A stretch of DNA of 64,000 bases from Bolinopsis microptera (lineage: Eukaryota; Ctenophora; Tentaculata; Lobata; Bolinopsidae), in assembly GCF_026151205.1 (NCBI RefSeq), contig NC_087079.1, forward strand, positions 2,134,028 through 2,198,027, in the 5' to 3' direction. The notes under the pieces were generated by a model that saw nothing but the letters and a program-made list of their open reading frames with translations, had not been told where the DNA came from and ran no database searches. Below are positions 22,537-34,066 of the stretch, in pieces. The translations under genes were made by a program, and so were the position numbers. Position 1 is the first letter of the stretch. Each line of letters opens with the position of its first letter.

Positions 22537-23148
22537 AACGTGTACTGCGAAATTAAAGTATCTTCTTCTTTGTTGCGCCGTCACACCACGTGTCCATGAC
22601 ATCTAGAAACTCCTTCCAGACATCCTGATTCGTGTGTTTATCATATCCCTGATATATAAGCCGGGTGAACAAAAAATCCTACTGAATGTTTATGTAGGGG
22701 GGAATGGAGCTCGAGCCACCTTTTGTTGGCAAGACTAATCATATCGCTTTTATAGTTTCAATTGCGAAAAGCAAAATTTGCTAACTTTAAGGTGAACAGA
22801 TAATATTTGTAATAAATTACACCGATGAAACCAACAGGAATCTTAAGACTATTGTCTGAAAATCTAAGCAAGACTATTATCGGCTCGAGAATTGAGCATA
22901 AATAGTCGACTTCTATCCAGAAACCTAGGAGAATCAGGGGACATGCTGTTGTCAATTTATGGGAGGTCGACTTTACTGCTTTGATCACAGACGTCCGATA
23001 CAGCAGCGGAAGCGCAAGATCTGCTGATGAGCAATTCCGTCGGTCTGTACCTAATCAATGACGGCTAAACTAGGTAAATTTGCGCATGGACCTTTCAATA
23101 TTATAGATTATACTTTTCCGAGCCACCGAATTGAGCCTGTATTGTTCT

Positions 23149-23358
23149 ATGGCTGAGACCCATTGGATATCGGTTAGTAGCTGTCTGAAAACTATAAGCG
23201 TATTAATGGCTGTTACAGTAGGCCCTCAACAGTTGAATACCATCCCCAAGCCAACAGTGATGATTAGTCGAAGCATAATGAAACTAGCCAAGTATTTAGC
23301 GAGACACAATGATGAACTGGCCGATCAAGCACTTTTTGGGATTCCCAGCATAAAATAA
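23149..23358 (+). CDS. Short ORF conserved between the arms (right copy), unknown
   Basis: Mirror copy of 14180-14389, starting MAETHWISVSS and ending ALFGIPSIK. No known domain. Confidence 0.25.
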   Translation: MAETHWISVSSCLKTISVLMAVTVGPQQLNTIPKPTVMISRSIMKLAKYLARHNDELADQALFGIPSIK

Positions 23359-23625
23359 CAACACCTGTTTCCAAACAGTTAAAGTTAAAGATTATAAACT
23401 TACCGTTGCCTAATTCTGAGAACATGGAACGCACACGTGCCAATATGATTTTACGCGCGAATTACCCAGAATTAACTGAAACTGAATGCTGAAAGAGAAT
23501 CTTATCGCGTCGCGCGGGGAATAATTTTGGTCACGTACATCATTTTGTGTTCCCTTTTAAATACAATTACCAGTGCAGAGAGTAGTTTCAGAAACGCAAA
23601 TTCAACTTGCAAAGATTAATTTACC

Positions 23626-23745
23626 TGGGTAACCTCGCTCAGGCTTTTGAATTTATTAAGTTAAACACATTGATTTAACATTGAACATATTATGGCGATT
23701 AAAAATATGTCTATAGCAGATAGGGCGGAATGACAGGTTCAGCAA
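23626..23745 (-). repeat. Dispersed 75-bp repeat, long variant (right arm)
   Basis: Inverted partner of 13769-13903. Confidence 0.55.
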
Positions 23746-24522
23746 CGCCCAGGAATTACAAGCAGCAAATTCTGCTACTGCTAGTGCTATCAGTATCACG
23801 GAGAATCGAAGCAAATATTATAGTGGTACCGTGGCATGTCCATTCTGGGTCAGCGTTGTATATACTTATATATGTTGCATGGATAAGTCCCTGCTTGCTG
23901 TTGGCGTTGCTGCGGCGAGGCTGGCTGGAATAATTGTCGGAGAACTCTTTGGCTTCGTACTCTCTTCACTTCTTTCTCCGCACAAAACTGTTCAATCCGT
24001 GGGAGGCCCTGTTATTCAAATAAAGTTCTGAACCCTCAATCAAGCGTTTAGTTCTAAAACTTTGGTAATGGAAATTGCAGTTTTGTAGCTTTTCTCATAA
24101 CTATCGTCCTATCGAACTGATGATCAATAAACATCACGCGGTTTGCTACAATCAAGTTAGTATAAGGAGTCGTTTACATATCAGCAGAGGGGTCTTCCAA
24201 ATTGCAAATGATTACGATTGACCATATAATATTTTAATTTTGGCACAATAGCACAATACTAATAGCGATACCCGGATTTAACATTTAAACAATTTGTAAT
24301 CGTATTGTCATGCAGTGTTTGTGTAACTGTAGTACTAGTTGGTAATCGCTTTTCTTGTCAAAAAGTTAATATTTGTTTCCTTCGATAGTAAATTATTTTG
24401 TCCCAAATTCATATATTTTCTAATAATACAAAATTGTTTTTAGACCAATTATACAATGTCAATAAGTCATGTGGCATGTAAGGCGCCAAAGACAAATTGC
24501 TAAAAGGCTCGGCGCAACTGCA

Positions 24523-24914
24523 GAAAACTGCCACTAACTGCCACAAACTGCCACTAACTGCTACAAACTGCCACTAACTGCTACAAACTGCCACTAACTG
24601 CTGCAAACTGCGCGCGCAGTGCGTGGGCGCGATTGTAGCAGTTAGTGGCAGTTAGTGGCAGTTAGTGGCAGTTTGTAGCAGTTAGTGACAGTTTTCTGCA
24701 GTTAGTGGCAGTTTGTGGCAGTTAGTGGCAGTTTGTAACAGTTAGTGGCAGTTTGTAACAGTTAGTGGCAGTTTGTGGCAGTTAGTGGCAGTTTGTGGCA
24801 GTTAGTGGCAGTTTGTAACAGTTAGTGGCAGTTTGTAACAGTTAGTGGCAGTTTGTGGCAGTTAGTGGCAGTTTGTGGCAGTTAGTGGCAGTTTGTAGCA
24901 GTTAGTGACAGTTT
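24523..24914. repeat. Subterminal minisatellite, right arm
   Basis: ACTGCCACTAACTGCCACAA units, a GCGCGCAGTGCGTGGGCGCG spacer, then about 17 inverted GTTAGTGGCAGTTTGTGGCA units. It is longer than the left array (12084-12306) and has the same internal hairpin plan. Confidence 0.9.
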
Positions 24915-24943
24915 CTTTGCACTTTGCTCCTCCTGTGTATAAT

Positions 24944-25639
24944 CCGATAGCTGAATATTTTATCTACAATACAGTATAATTTGTAAGTACACATTAACCT
25001 AATATAAAAAATGAGTGAATGCTAAAACGAAAAGAGATGTTGCTCAATTTTGAGGCGTAAAATATTCGAAACTTGCTATATAGGATATTGTGAAATTCCT
25101 AGCACGGGATCTCCTTACTCCACCCTGCTGAGCTGGTTCAAGCTGATTTTATTTTTAATGGTCAGATCACAACGTTTATAACTTCCATGCCCGCTACTAT
25201 TGTTAATTGTTATTACTACTATACTAGGGATAAGTTGCAAGGACTAATTTTAAGATTTACGATTCAGATCATCTAAATCATCGATTACTGCAAACAAATT
25301 ATTGGTCACATCAGAATTCACGACCTATACCGACCCAACTGAAAACAGATCCACTGAAGGTACCTAACACCGCGATTTGATAAACATTAGTGTCATTACA
25401 ACTATGTCTATATGACCAAAAAACTGGTCAAGAGTACAGAAGACCTCTATACAAATAAAACTCAAGGACTAATGAACTGTAGGTTTCCCGTTTCATGACT
25501 AATGCATCGACATATGATTAATTTCTGTATGGAGTTGGACCTCTATTATACCCCGACCCATCTAAAAACAGATGCGTTAGGGTTTTGTAACGTTAGGGTT
25601 TTATGACCTGACAATAAATCTCATATTTAAACATTATCG
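24944..25639. other. No gene recognised
   Basis: AT-rich intergenic DNA to the right of the 12.9-kb element. Confidence 0.4.
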
Positions 25640-25760
25640 TTGTAGCGCGATGCACTACTGGGTCGCGCGCGCATCAAATAATGCTTCTCGCAACCACCAC
25701 CGCCGTATGCAGATTGGCGAGATGCGAAGGATTGACATCGTGAATCAAACATTATCGTAG
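25640..25760 (+). repeat. Dispersed CG-rich repeat, copy 1
   Basis: CTACTGGGTCGCGCGCGCAT, CTTCTCGCAACCACC and GATTGACATCGTGAATCAA recur in the same order at 30908-31030. Confidence 0.6.
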
Positions 25761-25830
25761 CTTGTGGTAAAACTAAAGACCACAACTTATCACAAAACGC
25801 CCTCGACGCGCTTTTTATTTATACATATTT

Positions 25831-25945
25831 AGCTGAAACCTGAAGTGTGTTTTTGTATTTATAAATGTAGCTAAAGTCTAAAGCGTGTTTTTGTATTTAT
25901 AGATGCAGCTAAAGTATAAAGCATGTTTTTGTATTTATAGATAGA
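25831..25945. repeat. 38-bp tandem repeat, 3 copies
   Basis: Unit begins AGCTAAAGTCTAAAGCGTG and ends TTTTTGTATTTATAGATG; three copies in a row. Confidence 0.85.
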
Positions 25946-26996
25946 GATGGTGTCTCCGCCCTCTGGGGTCGTAAGCGGCTTATGTGCTGATCAAGATACA
26001 CGTTAAAATCTCAACAAATACAATATCATGACTTCATAACATATTATCGAGTTATATGACAATTAACTCTGACCGACTAGAGACCGCGTTGATAACCATT
26101 TCCCGTCTAGGATTCTAATGAGCTAACGTCTAGTCTGTTTATATAATATATCGTTAAAACATTCGTAAATCACAAGTTATATCATGGTCTAAAACTCCAA
26201 CAGTAATATCTTATATCACACGCTCACTTTCATTACTGTTAAATAGTGTGTGCAGTTTCACTTTCACTTTCAGGGAGAAAGTAGGTAATTTGATTTAGAT
26301 ATTTTAGAGATTGTAATTAATTTGGGCGGTTATCATTTTTAATTGGACGGAAATTTTGTGAGCGGACATAATTGTAGTCGTTTGAATCAGATTTGGACTG
26401 ACGATGAACTTTCTTTTGGGTCTAAATACTTGTTTTTCTTCTTTTAAAACCCCCGGCCGGAGGCGTTTGCCAGCATGGCGATGTGGCCCGTATCTTACCG
26501 TTGAATAGTGAGGTCTAGGTGTGCCTAAAACGTGCTTTCTTTGGAGTCAGCTGGTGTTGCCAGAACAGTTAAAATGGCTCATGCTCAGGTCAAGATCCGC
26601 CATGGTAATATGATCTCGCCAATACCAACACAAATTATCAGCTATAACAATTACATCCCAACTATCGACCACTATTTAACAACCACTTCCCGCACAGGAT
26701 TATAATGAGCTAAAATATGTTTACAGTGTTCACTATTTAGCAGAGCGTTCGTAGCTGTGATATCACGTCCTAAAACTTTAAGAGGAGTGACGCACCTGCT
26801 TTGTAGTTTATACTACTTACTTTATTTTTGTTTATATATTTAATTGTGCACATTCACAGAGTAAGTTCTTTATTTATATTTTACATGCTATTACTATATT
26901 CCTATTGCTGCCTGGGAGAAATTGTAAGGCCGTGCATTCATTAAAATTCCTGATATTAGTCTCTAGAAAGATGACTTAAGTTGACAGTTTTGCACT
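25946..26996. other. No gene recognised
   Basis: Intergenic. Two loosely similar stretches, near 26070-26130 and 26690-26760, contain GATAACCATTTCCCG/ACAACCACTTCCCG and ATTCTAATGAGCTAA/ATTATAATGAGCTAA, so an old repeat is possible. Confidence 0.4.
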
Positions 26997-27004
26997 CTAC
27001 CATT

Positions 27005-27425
27005 CAAGGTTGTTAAATACGTATTAGGAGGGAATACGTATTGGAATACAAATACGTATTAATCCTCGAAAATTGACGTATTACGAAAAGGTGTGTCGTG
27101 CAAAATCATTAAATATGTATTAATATGTATAATTGATAATTTCGCAAAAAATGTTAGCTTATCGGATTATCCATGAAATTTGATTACAAATTTAAGTTAT
27201 CATGTATAACTGCACTCCTTTAATGCATGAACAATGATGAGGGTGGCGCGCAGCTGTAATGTTTAATTTTGACAAATCAGTGTATTACGGCGTATTATGG
27301 CGTATTCGTGGACGTATTTAACAATCCATAGAAATTACCGTATTACGGCGTATTACGACGTATTCTTTATTAGAACCGAATACGTCGTATTCTTTCACGA
27401 AAATTTGACGTATTTAACAACCTTG
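27005..27425. mobile_element. hAT-type MITE, 421 bp
   Basis: Ends are CAAGGTTGTTAAATACG and CGTATTTAACAACCTTG, with an exact 8-bp target duplication CTACCATT at 26997-27004 and 27426-27433. The subterminal region is rich in TACGTATT and GGCGTATT motifs, like the MITE at 16952. It carries no transposase; the frame at 27297-27563 is chance. Confidence 0.9.
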
Positions 27426-28041
27426 CTACCATTAATAATAAAAATCGATCTTACGTATGTAACTAATCTCAGACTCATTCAGTTTCACCGAATGAATCAA
27501 CATTTTGTTCGCTTCGCCAATTGTCATCTTTTCATGAGGTTAATGTTCGCAAGGTCCAGGTAAAGTATGTTCAGTCGGCCTCTCCCTGCTCCCAGCAACC
27601 AAACTCCTCATTAGTCTCTTACAGAGTTACAGTGGTGTACATTTTAAGATAAAATATTTTTATTTGATGTTTTCATGGTTTTTGACTAGGTTCATAAAAA
27701 ATTTGTGCGTTAGTCTCTTAAAGTTAAAATAGAACAATTAAAAGGTCTTCAGGTTGTGCGATCTTGAACTTTCATAAACTATTAGCACAATGAAGCAAAT
27801 TTGTTGTGAGTTGTGACTAATCTCAGCCTCAAATGAGACAGAATTTAAATTTATGGTTTTTGTATTCGATGAATAATGAATATCAAACTAGTATAGCTTT
27901 ATTTTGAATAGATGAATGTAAACTTCAATCTATTTTTTTGGTTTGATTTATAGCAGAAACTATTACGAATCGTGACAGTCAGGTAAAGTTATAAGAACAA
28001 TATTTTGACGATGCTATAATTTGACAGGAACATGTTTCATA

Positions 28042-28956
28042 ATGGATGACGCAGAAATATTGGAGAAACTCCACTACAGAATCTGCGATGTCTTACTGGC
28101 GACAGTATTGAGTGTTTGCTTCTTGGTGGGATTTCCAGGCAACATTTTGTCTCTGAGATACTTTCTTTCTAAACCAGGACGAAGCTTATCAGTTAACCTG
28201 TACATAGCATCATGCTGTATCGACAGTGTTACCAGCATCTTCCACCTACCTGTAGCTGCAGTTCTGTTTAACCAACGGAACCCTGGGATAATGGACAATC
28301 CTACCTTTTGTTCATTTTGGTACATGATGTTTATATTTCTACAAAAGATGTCAATGTTCTTGGTCTTGTTAATGTCGGTGTCAAGAACTTTAGCCATCAT
28401 GTTTCCTTTCTTTAGAATTAATAAAAGAGCTGTTATTCTATCGATACCTGTCTACGCGGCGTATTTGATTTTGTGGTTCACAGTATACTATTACAATGCC
28501 AAGTCGGTCTTCACAAAGAACGATCCATTCTGTTATCTGGCGTCACAAAATCACCTCTTGGGTATTGCATACCAAATCCACTACAATATCTGCATTGGCA
28601 TTCCCCCGATAGTAATAACAGTGACTTTCACTGTTACAATTACGAAACTTACAACGGGACAAAAAGATCTTCAATCACTATCGAGGAAAAATAACTTTCA
28701 AGCATCCATGACGATATCCTACTTTACAGCAGTGTTTCTGGCTTGTAATTTGGCGGCCTTCACAAATGGAGTCTTGTATCTGGTTACTGTAAGGATTCTC
28801 AACAATACTACACTGCTAAAATCGGCAGAGTTCATGAGATTTTACTGGTGGTTTATGTCCAACCTTTTCTGCATGGTGTTAAATGCGGCGCTGAACCCGA
28901 TACTATATTTCTGGCGGATGAAAGAACTGAAAAAATTCGTCTTGAACTTCGACTAA
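28042..28956 (+). CDS. Rhodopsin-class G-protein-coupled receptor, single exon
   Basis: 304 residues if translation starts at the ATG at 28042 (MDDAEILEKLHYR). The open frame reaches 28021 only through a non-ATG codon. Seven hydrophobic segments are visible. TM1 has GFPGNILSL (N34). The cysteine pair C90 (start of TM3) and C164 (ECL2) should form the usual disulfide. The TM3 end reads SRT where most class A receptors have DRY, and TM7 has NPILY at 285-289. The C-terminal tail is very short (MKELKKFVLNFD). The missing acidic residue of DRY and the missing LAxAD aspartate in TM2 (IASCCID instead) mark a divergent receptor; the ligand cannot be inferred. TTTGACAG just upstream could be an acceptor for a non-coding first exon. 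Intronless class A receptors of this kind are common in invertebrates. Confidence 0.9.
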   Translation: MDDAEILEKLHYRICDVLLATVLSVCFLVGFPGNILSLRYFLSKPGRSLSVNLYIASCCIDSVTSIFHLPVAAVLFNQRNPGIMDNPTFCSFWYMMFIFLQKMSMFLVLLMSVSRTLAIMFPFFRINKRAVILSIPVYAAYLILWFTVYYYNAKSVFTKNDPFCYLASQNHLLGIAYQIHYNICIGIPPIVITVTFTVTITKLTTGQKDLQSLSRKNNFQASMTISYFTAVFLACNLAAFTNGVLYLVTVRILNNTTLLKSAEFMRFYWWFMSNLFCMVLNAALNPILYFWRMKELKKFVLNFD

Positions 28957-28990
28957 CAGGATGCAAGAAATATTTACATACTGCACTGTA

Positions 28991-29075
28991 CTGATAGTTG
29001 GATAATGCTTAGTTGGATAATATCCGCTTAGTTGGATAATATCCGCTAATAATGCTAGTTGGATAATATCCGGTT
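28991..29075. repeat. Short tandem repeat behind the GPCR
   Basis: Four copies of TAGTTGGATAATATCCG-like units, 35 to 120 bp after the stop codon. Confidence 0.8.
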
Positions 29076-29670
29076 GACTACTCCGTTATTAAATATTTAC
29101 ATCTTCAGCATAAAACATCAAATGGTTAAGCACTCAGCGCTGTTAATAAAGGATCTTTTCGAGCAGTAGAAGACGACTGATAAGTTTGAAGTTATGGTTT
29201 CTGTTGTAAAATTAGAGTCCAACATTCTCTAGATAATTGTTCGAGACAATGCCACGGAGGCATCTGGCATACATAACGCTAGGTGTATCTACCGGTTCAT
29301 CATTTATCTCGTTCTGCTATTCTGGTTATTTTATTACTCTTAGGAATTAATATCCGATGACACGGATTTACTAATTTGAACAGTCACTGCGAGTGCGGGT
29401 GGTTGATTAGTTAATCGCACAAATTTTTAACTCAAAAATATTGATAAAAAATGACACCACCGCAGCTGTCAATGTCATGTTATGTACGTGACAGTAATTT
29501 GTTAAACGTATTTGGTGAGAAGACGAAGCCTCACTTTACGACATATTGTGTCTGACTAAAGTCCAATAGACTTGAAATAAAGGATTTAAGGGTAACCTGT
29601 TTACCAGCAATTATAATTTTCCTTTGTAAAAATAATTATCTAGTCGTCTCCATTCATAACATTTAGTTAC
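29076..29670. other. No gene recognised
   Basis: Downstream of the GPCR; may hold its 3' UTR. Nothing else seen. Confidence 0.4.
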
Positions 29671-29771
29671 TTGGCGGCGCTCAGCATGTCATTCCGCCGA
29701 ATCTTTATCATTTATTCGGCGGAACATAATAATTCGGTTTATGAACATAATAGCCTGGGGTCCCCAGGTAA
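29671..29771 (+). repeat. Dispersed 75-bp repeat, with extra hairpin
   Basis: Head GCGCTCAGCATGTCATTCCG, tail CCTGGGGTCCCCAGG (a near-perfect stem). This copy carries an added ATTCCGCCGAATC/ATTCGGCGGAA hairpin. Confidence 0.75.
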
Positions 29772-30354
29772 AATATTTAGGTGCATTCCATTATCAATTC
29801 CATAAGAGTACTGATCACTTCAGTGGGAGCTTAAGTTCGATCGGTACCTAGTCAAGGATAATTGCAAAGATAATTGCTGACAAAAAGATTCTCTGTAAAT
29901 CCTGTATTTGGTTAAAATGTCAATATGGTACTGGTAGTTTTTACAAACTAGACAACCATATAGGGCAGGATTAAATTTTTAACTACATATAGTAGGGGGT
30001 GCACGATAAAAAATAAACTTGCTCGGATTTTAAAAATGTTTGTACCATTGTTTTCTAGAGACTGTGAGAATTTTCACAATACCAAATTTGTCATACCTTT
30101 TTGGAAACATCAGTGAGTTTCGCCTGACGCCTAGGTGCCATATATTTGATGGTGCACGGCTTTTGGAGCAAAATTAGCTGTAAAAGTCGCGTAATTTGAC
30201 CAAATTCGTTGATTTTTGTCATATTATTCAGATATATCTTCGGTTCCTTGAATGAGATCATTTTGAAAATTGGCGACAACCTTCCAATAGGGCTTTCACA
30301 ACTGTCCGAAAAATTTGGTGGATATCGGAGTTCTAGTTGATATAGTGATCAAAA

Positions 30355-30470
30355 TTTGTCATACGTTGTATGACCCGCCGCGCACGAAGTGCGCGGCTCC
30401 ACTTGTATCGTCAGAACGATACATAGTGAAACATAGTGAAACGACCGTGAGGGTCGCAACGTGATACAAA
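30355..30470. repeat. Multi-hairpin repeat, related copy at 57845-57905
   Basis: CATACGTTGTATGACCCGCC, the hairpin CCGCGCACGAAGTGCGCGG, TGTATCG...CGATACA and CGACCGTGAGGGTCG lie in a row. The first part recurs inverted at 57845-57905. Confidence 0.7.
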
Positions 30471-30628
30471 TCAAAATGGGGCAAAATACGCGTACGCTGA
30501 TTTTAGCTGTAACATAATGTTTGATGGTTGGATATGATATGCATATTATGCTTTAAATTTTTCGGACACTTTGATCCTTGTAAGTTTATGAATATAAAGC
30601 GCAAGCTTACCAATTTTTGTTGTAATCG

Positions 30629-30701
30629 GTTACCTGAGGACCCCAGGCTATTATGTTCATTAATAAAGATTTGGCGGAATGACAGGCTGAGCGCGGCCCA
30701 G
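30629..30701 (-). repeat. Dispersed 75-bp repeat, inverted copy
   Basis: Starts GTTACCTGAGGACCCCAGG and ends GCTGAGCGCGGCCCAGT. Together with 29671-29771 it brackets about 860 bp as an inverted pair. Confidence 0.75.
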
Positions 30702-30829
30702 TAAGTAATTGGAGGTCGGGAAAGATATTTAATATTTATTTGTTCATGTTTGAAGAAAATTGTGCTGGCCGAAATTAGCGCTAAAAAACCTTACTACAGT
30801 CGCGGCACGCGCGGCTCACTGTCGATGTT

Positions 30830-30907
30830 ACTGGGCCGCGCTCAGCCTCTCATTCCGCCTAATCTCTATCATGTTTATGAACATGATATCCTGAGGTCCC
30901 CAGGTAA
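30830..30907 (+). repeat. Dispersed 75-bp repeat, best copy
   Basis: CTGGGCCGCGCTCAGCCTC at the head, CCTGAGGTCCCCAGGTAAC at the end. GTTACTGGGCCGCG occurs at its start and again at 30914, as if the target or the head had been duplicated. Confidence 0.75.
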
Positions 30908-31030
30908 CTTGCGTTACTGGGCCGCGCCGCGCACTTAATTATGCGTCTCGCAACCACACCTAAATCGGCGAAATGCGCTTTTGGGCTTTGCCGAACTGCA
31001 ATGAATTGACATTCATCAATCAATCAATCA
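30908..31030 (+). repeat. Dispersed CG-rich repeat, copy 2
   Basis: ACTGGGCCGCGCCGCGCA, GCGTCTCGCAACCACAC and GAATTGACATTCATCAATCA, in the same order as 25640-25760. Confidence 0.6.
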
Positions 31031-31572
31031 AAATTATAATAAAAAGCCATTGATCCCGGATTTTGACATTTTGCAGTCAAAATTATATTAATAGGTTTAG
31101 TTAAGTATATTTGAAACTTTCCTATCATGTCAGGTGGAAATACCAAAACGACCTTTACAAATATTTAGCTGAGCTTAATTAGTCGACGGGGCTTCTTTGG
31201 GATTTAACATATCTTGAAGTAGCCTATCACCATGTCTTGAAACACTGGTAAAGTAAAGTAAAAATTATGACATCACATCATCACACATGTCTACAAAGTA
31301 TCATTACATTGTCAACTGTATGGAAAAATATATCATACATATTTCTCCAGTCAAGCTTCATATACATTATGTTACCAGTTACATGCATTATCAACCAGCA
31401 AATGTCGAAATTCCCACAATGGAAGACCTCAAATTGATCAATTCTCGGAAGACAATTGACAGAATCAATTATACATACATATGACCTTATTAAGAGTACA
31501 TGATGTTATTCTCTACCTGAAGTTAATAATTAGTTACATTATTAGCTATTTTAAATAGAACAATATTAATAG
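31031..31572. other. No gene recognised
   Basis: AT-rich sequence; the 65-codon frame at 31287 has no supporting features. Confidence 0.4.
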
Positions 31573-31692
31573 CAGCGTGAGAAACTGGTGAACGAGCCTT
31601 TGGTAAAAACAGATTCGGAAAAGTCAATGCAGCACTCGGTCCTCGGTATTGTCGTCGGTATATTGTCCATTATCTGCCTTCTGCTTTCATAG
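31573..31692 (+). CDS. Possible last exon encoding a C-terminal hydrophobic segment
   Basis: After an ATTAATAG acceptor-like site, the frame reads QREKLVNEPLVKTDSEKS, then MQHSVLGIVVGILSIICL, and ends at TAG. A polar stretch followed by about 17 hydrophobic residues at the very end is what a tail anchor or GPI-attachment signal looks like. No partner exon was found and the acceptor has a poor pyrimidine tract, so this is only a candidate. Confidence 0.2.
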   Translation, partial: QREKLVNEPLVKTDSEKSMQHSVLGIVVGILSIICLLLS

Positions 31693-32204
31693 TTTCAACA
31701 ATAGTGAGTTCTAAATATACAGCTCCAAACCTTTGTATGAATGACTGAAAAACCTGAGAATCCGCATTCCTATAACTCAAAAGCATGAGTAACTCGTGAT
31801 AGTATGATGTATGATTCTTAAAAACTCTAAATTAAATTTGTTGCTCCTTCAAGAGCTTACCTTTTGTATTTATCAAAGCTTTTTTTGGTTATCTCACTTC
31901 GAGTACCTCAATCGTGTCTTGTGCAGTGAAATCATTAATTGTTAACTGAAGAAAAAAATAGTCAAAACACTAGACAATGAAATTTGTATAGGGTTGTCAT
32001 GTGATTGCCACCCTATTAGCTTTAGCTTATTACTAATTAGTTACACATCCGATATTCAGTATTAATTGAACTTCGCTGATTGGGTTGCATCACCTGATCT
32101 TAGCCAGATTAGAGTGGTCATCGTTGCAGACAAACCATGTAATAGTGTAAAACAAGGTTGGCACCAGAACAGTCCTCACGAGGCGTACCGATGGTAAACT
32201 CTGC

Positions 32205-32385
32205 CTGCTCACAAAGGTACGGTAACGAAGTGGTGTACACGGGTAATTAAACTGTACAAGGATACGATAGAGAAGTGTCGTACACGGTACTTAAGAAATA
32301 CACGGGTACGATATTGAAGTATCGTACACGGTACTTAAAGAAATATACGGGTACGATACCGAAGTCTCGTACACGAATACCTGTA
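32205..32385. repeat. Tandem hairpin repeat, about 45-bp unit, 4 copies
   Basis: Each unit has an inverted pair such as GGTACGAT...ATCGTACAC around a GAAGT loop, and the units are joined by CGGTACTTAAGAAATACACG. In some units stem changes appear on both sides, for example GATATTGAAGTATC. Confidence 0.8.
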
Positions 32386-33572
32386 AATCTCTAGCTCTGC
32401 AACTTTAACTCTTACAGGCTACTGAGGGCCGTATAACTTTAAAAGATCGAATGACTTGATCGAGTCCTAAGTTAGGTAGGGTAAGGAAACAGGGTATTCG
32501 AACAATAAGTCTCGAAGGGCAATATATTACTATTTGATCAATAATATAATACTAGTGACGCATCGGCCACGTTACAGCGTTTTCGGCGGTGGTAATTTGA
32601 TAAACTTCACCCAGCAAGCCACTCGAAAAACTGGTTGTAATGGGGCAGATTAGAAATTAACCGCACTGCGTTGCACGGCAACACGTGCCCCCGTCTATCA
32701 AAATATATAACCTAACTAACTACCACGAGTCCTCCAAAATCATCCCTAATCTATAACACTAATATCTAATCTAATCTAACACTAATCCTAACGGATTTTT
32801 ATTCACTTAACTGCAATATCCTAACTAAAATATGACTACGTTAAAACTGCTGCAACCAGCCTACATATTACACTAGTAAACTGGTAGTCAAAAATCAAAA
32901 CCCTGATTTACCGTTAAATTTCTCCTTGTCCCAAACTGTATGGTAAATCGGGTGAAAAAAGGAACAAGAAGCTACTTAAGAAAAACGTTATCATTATGAT
33001 AACGTTTCTGCCAATTCATTTTTGGGTACAGTAAGAATTAATGATCTTATCATTCAATGCTCAGGAAGATTTTACTATGTTAAGATTTCAATACGGAAGT
33101 TAAAAGATCCTAAAATGCTGAACATGAAGTGAAGAATTCTGCACTGCAATGAATAGCAGTTCTCTCGAAACCAGTGTGTATGTAATCAAACTAATCTTAT
33201 TAACTTCATCTTAAACAAGAGGAGATAGTTTAGTTGAGATTTATTTTGTTACAATTTATTATAGATAAACTGTAATATTGGGAAAATGCAACTGCTTAAT
33301 CCCCCTTTAGGCCGAGTGGCTCCTTGCTAAATGGAATATCTCCTCCCACCAAACTTGATATGAGATATTCTTCATCCTCTAGCAGTGGGACTTCCACATG
33401 TGAGCTTGTTTTATTTTTAATCAGAAATAGTTAAAATTTGTTTGTATGTAAGCTGAGCAGATAACTACATTGACAAATAAGTCTAATGTAGTGGAATATT
33501 TGATATTTTCCTAGCTAGTAGTCGGAATGTCTGGAGCCAAATTTTGTGACAATTTTGATTCACTATAATATA
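32386..33572. other. No gene recognised
   Basis: Contains a degenerate CTAAC-rich tract at 32710-32800 and AACGTTATCATTATGATAACGTT (a palindrome) at about 32983-33005. No exon could be supported. Confidence 0.4.
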
Positions 33573-34016
33573 TAAGTATCTAAGTATCTAACTATCTAAC
33601 TATCTAACTATCTAACTATCTAACTATCTAACTATCTAACTATCTAACTATCTAACTATCTAACTATCTAACTATCTAACTATCTAACTATCTAACTATC
33701 TAACTATCTAACTATCTAACTATCTAACTATCTAACTATCTAACTATCTAACTATCTAACTATCTAACTATCTAACTATCTAACTATCTAACTATCTAAC
33801 TATCTAACTATCTAACTATCTAACTATCTAACTATCTAACTATCTAACTATCTAACTATCTAACTATCTAACTATCTAACTATCTAACTATCTAACTATC
33901 TAACTATCTAACTATCTAACTATCTAACTATCTAACTATCTAACTATCTAACTATCTAACTATCTAACTATCTAACTATCTAAGATCTGACTATCTAACT
34001 ATCTAAGTATCTAACT
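33573..34016. repeat. 8-bp satellite (CTAACTAT)n, about 55 copies
   Basis: Almost pure CTAACTAT repeats with AAGATCTGACT interruptions at the right end. It ends about 50 bp before the probable acceptor of the first recognised lipid-kinase exon. Confidence 0.95.
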
Positions 34017-34066
34017 ATCTAACTATCTAACTATCTAAGATCTGACTGTCTAAACCAAACCCGCAG

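Larger units (their letters stand above)
12053..24943. mobile_element. 12.9-kb nested inverted-repeat element with MULE/FLYWCH transposase remnant
   Basis: Outer ends are inverted: ATTATACACAGGAGGAGC at 12053 and its complement ending at 24943. They continue through GTGCAAAGAAACTGTCACTA into inverted minisatellites. Inside, left segments match right segments in inverted orientation: 13507-14430 with 23110-24018, 15648-17760 with 21430-22740, 17760-18050 with 21140-21430, and 18060-18260 with 19590-19770. The middle (about 20.0-21.0 kb) is mostly unpaired and holds a decayed transposase. Mutator-like elements typically carry long terminal inverted repeats, so an overgrown MULE is the best reading. 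No matching 8-11 bp target duplication is seen at the ends (ACCTTATAC against CCGATAGCT). The left arm has at least three later insertions absent from the right arm. Confidence 0.75.

Noticed and set aside
28474-28694. 73-codon open frame inside the GPCR
   Set aside because: Alternative-frame shadow of the receptor.
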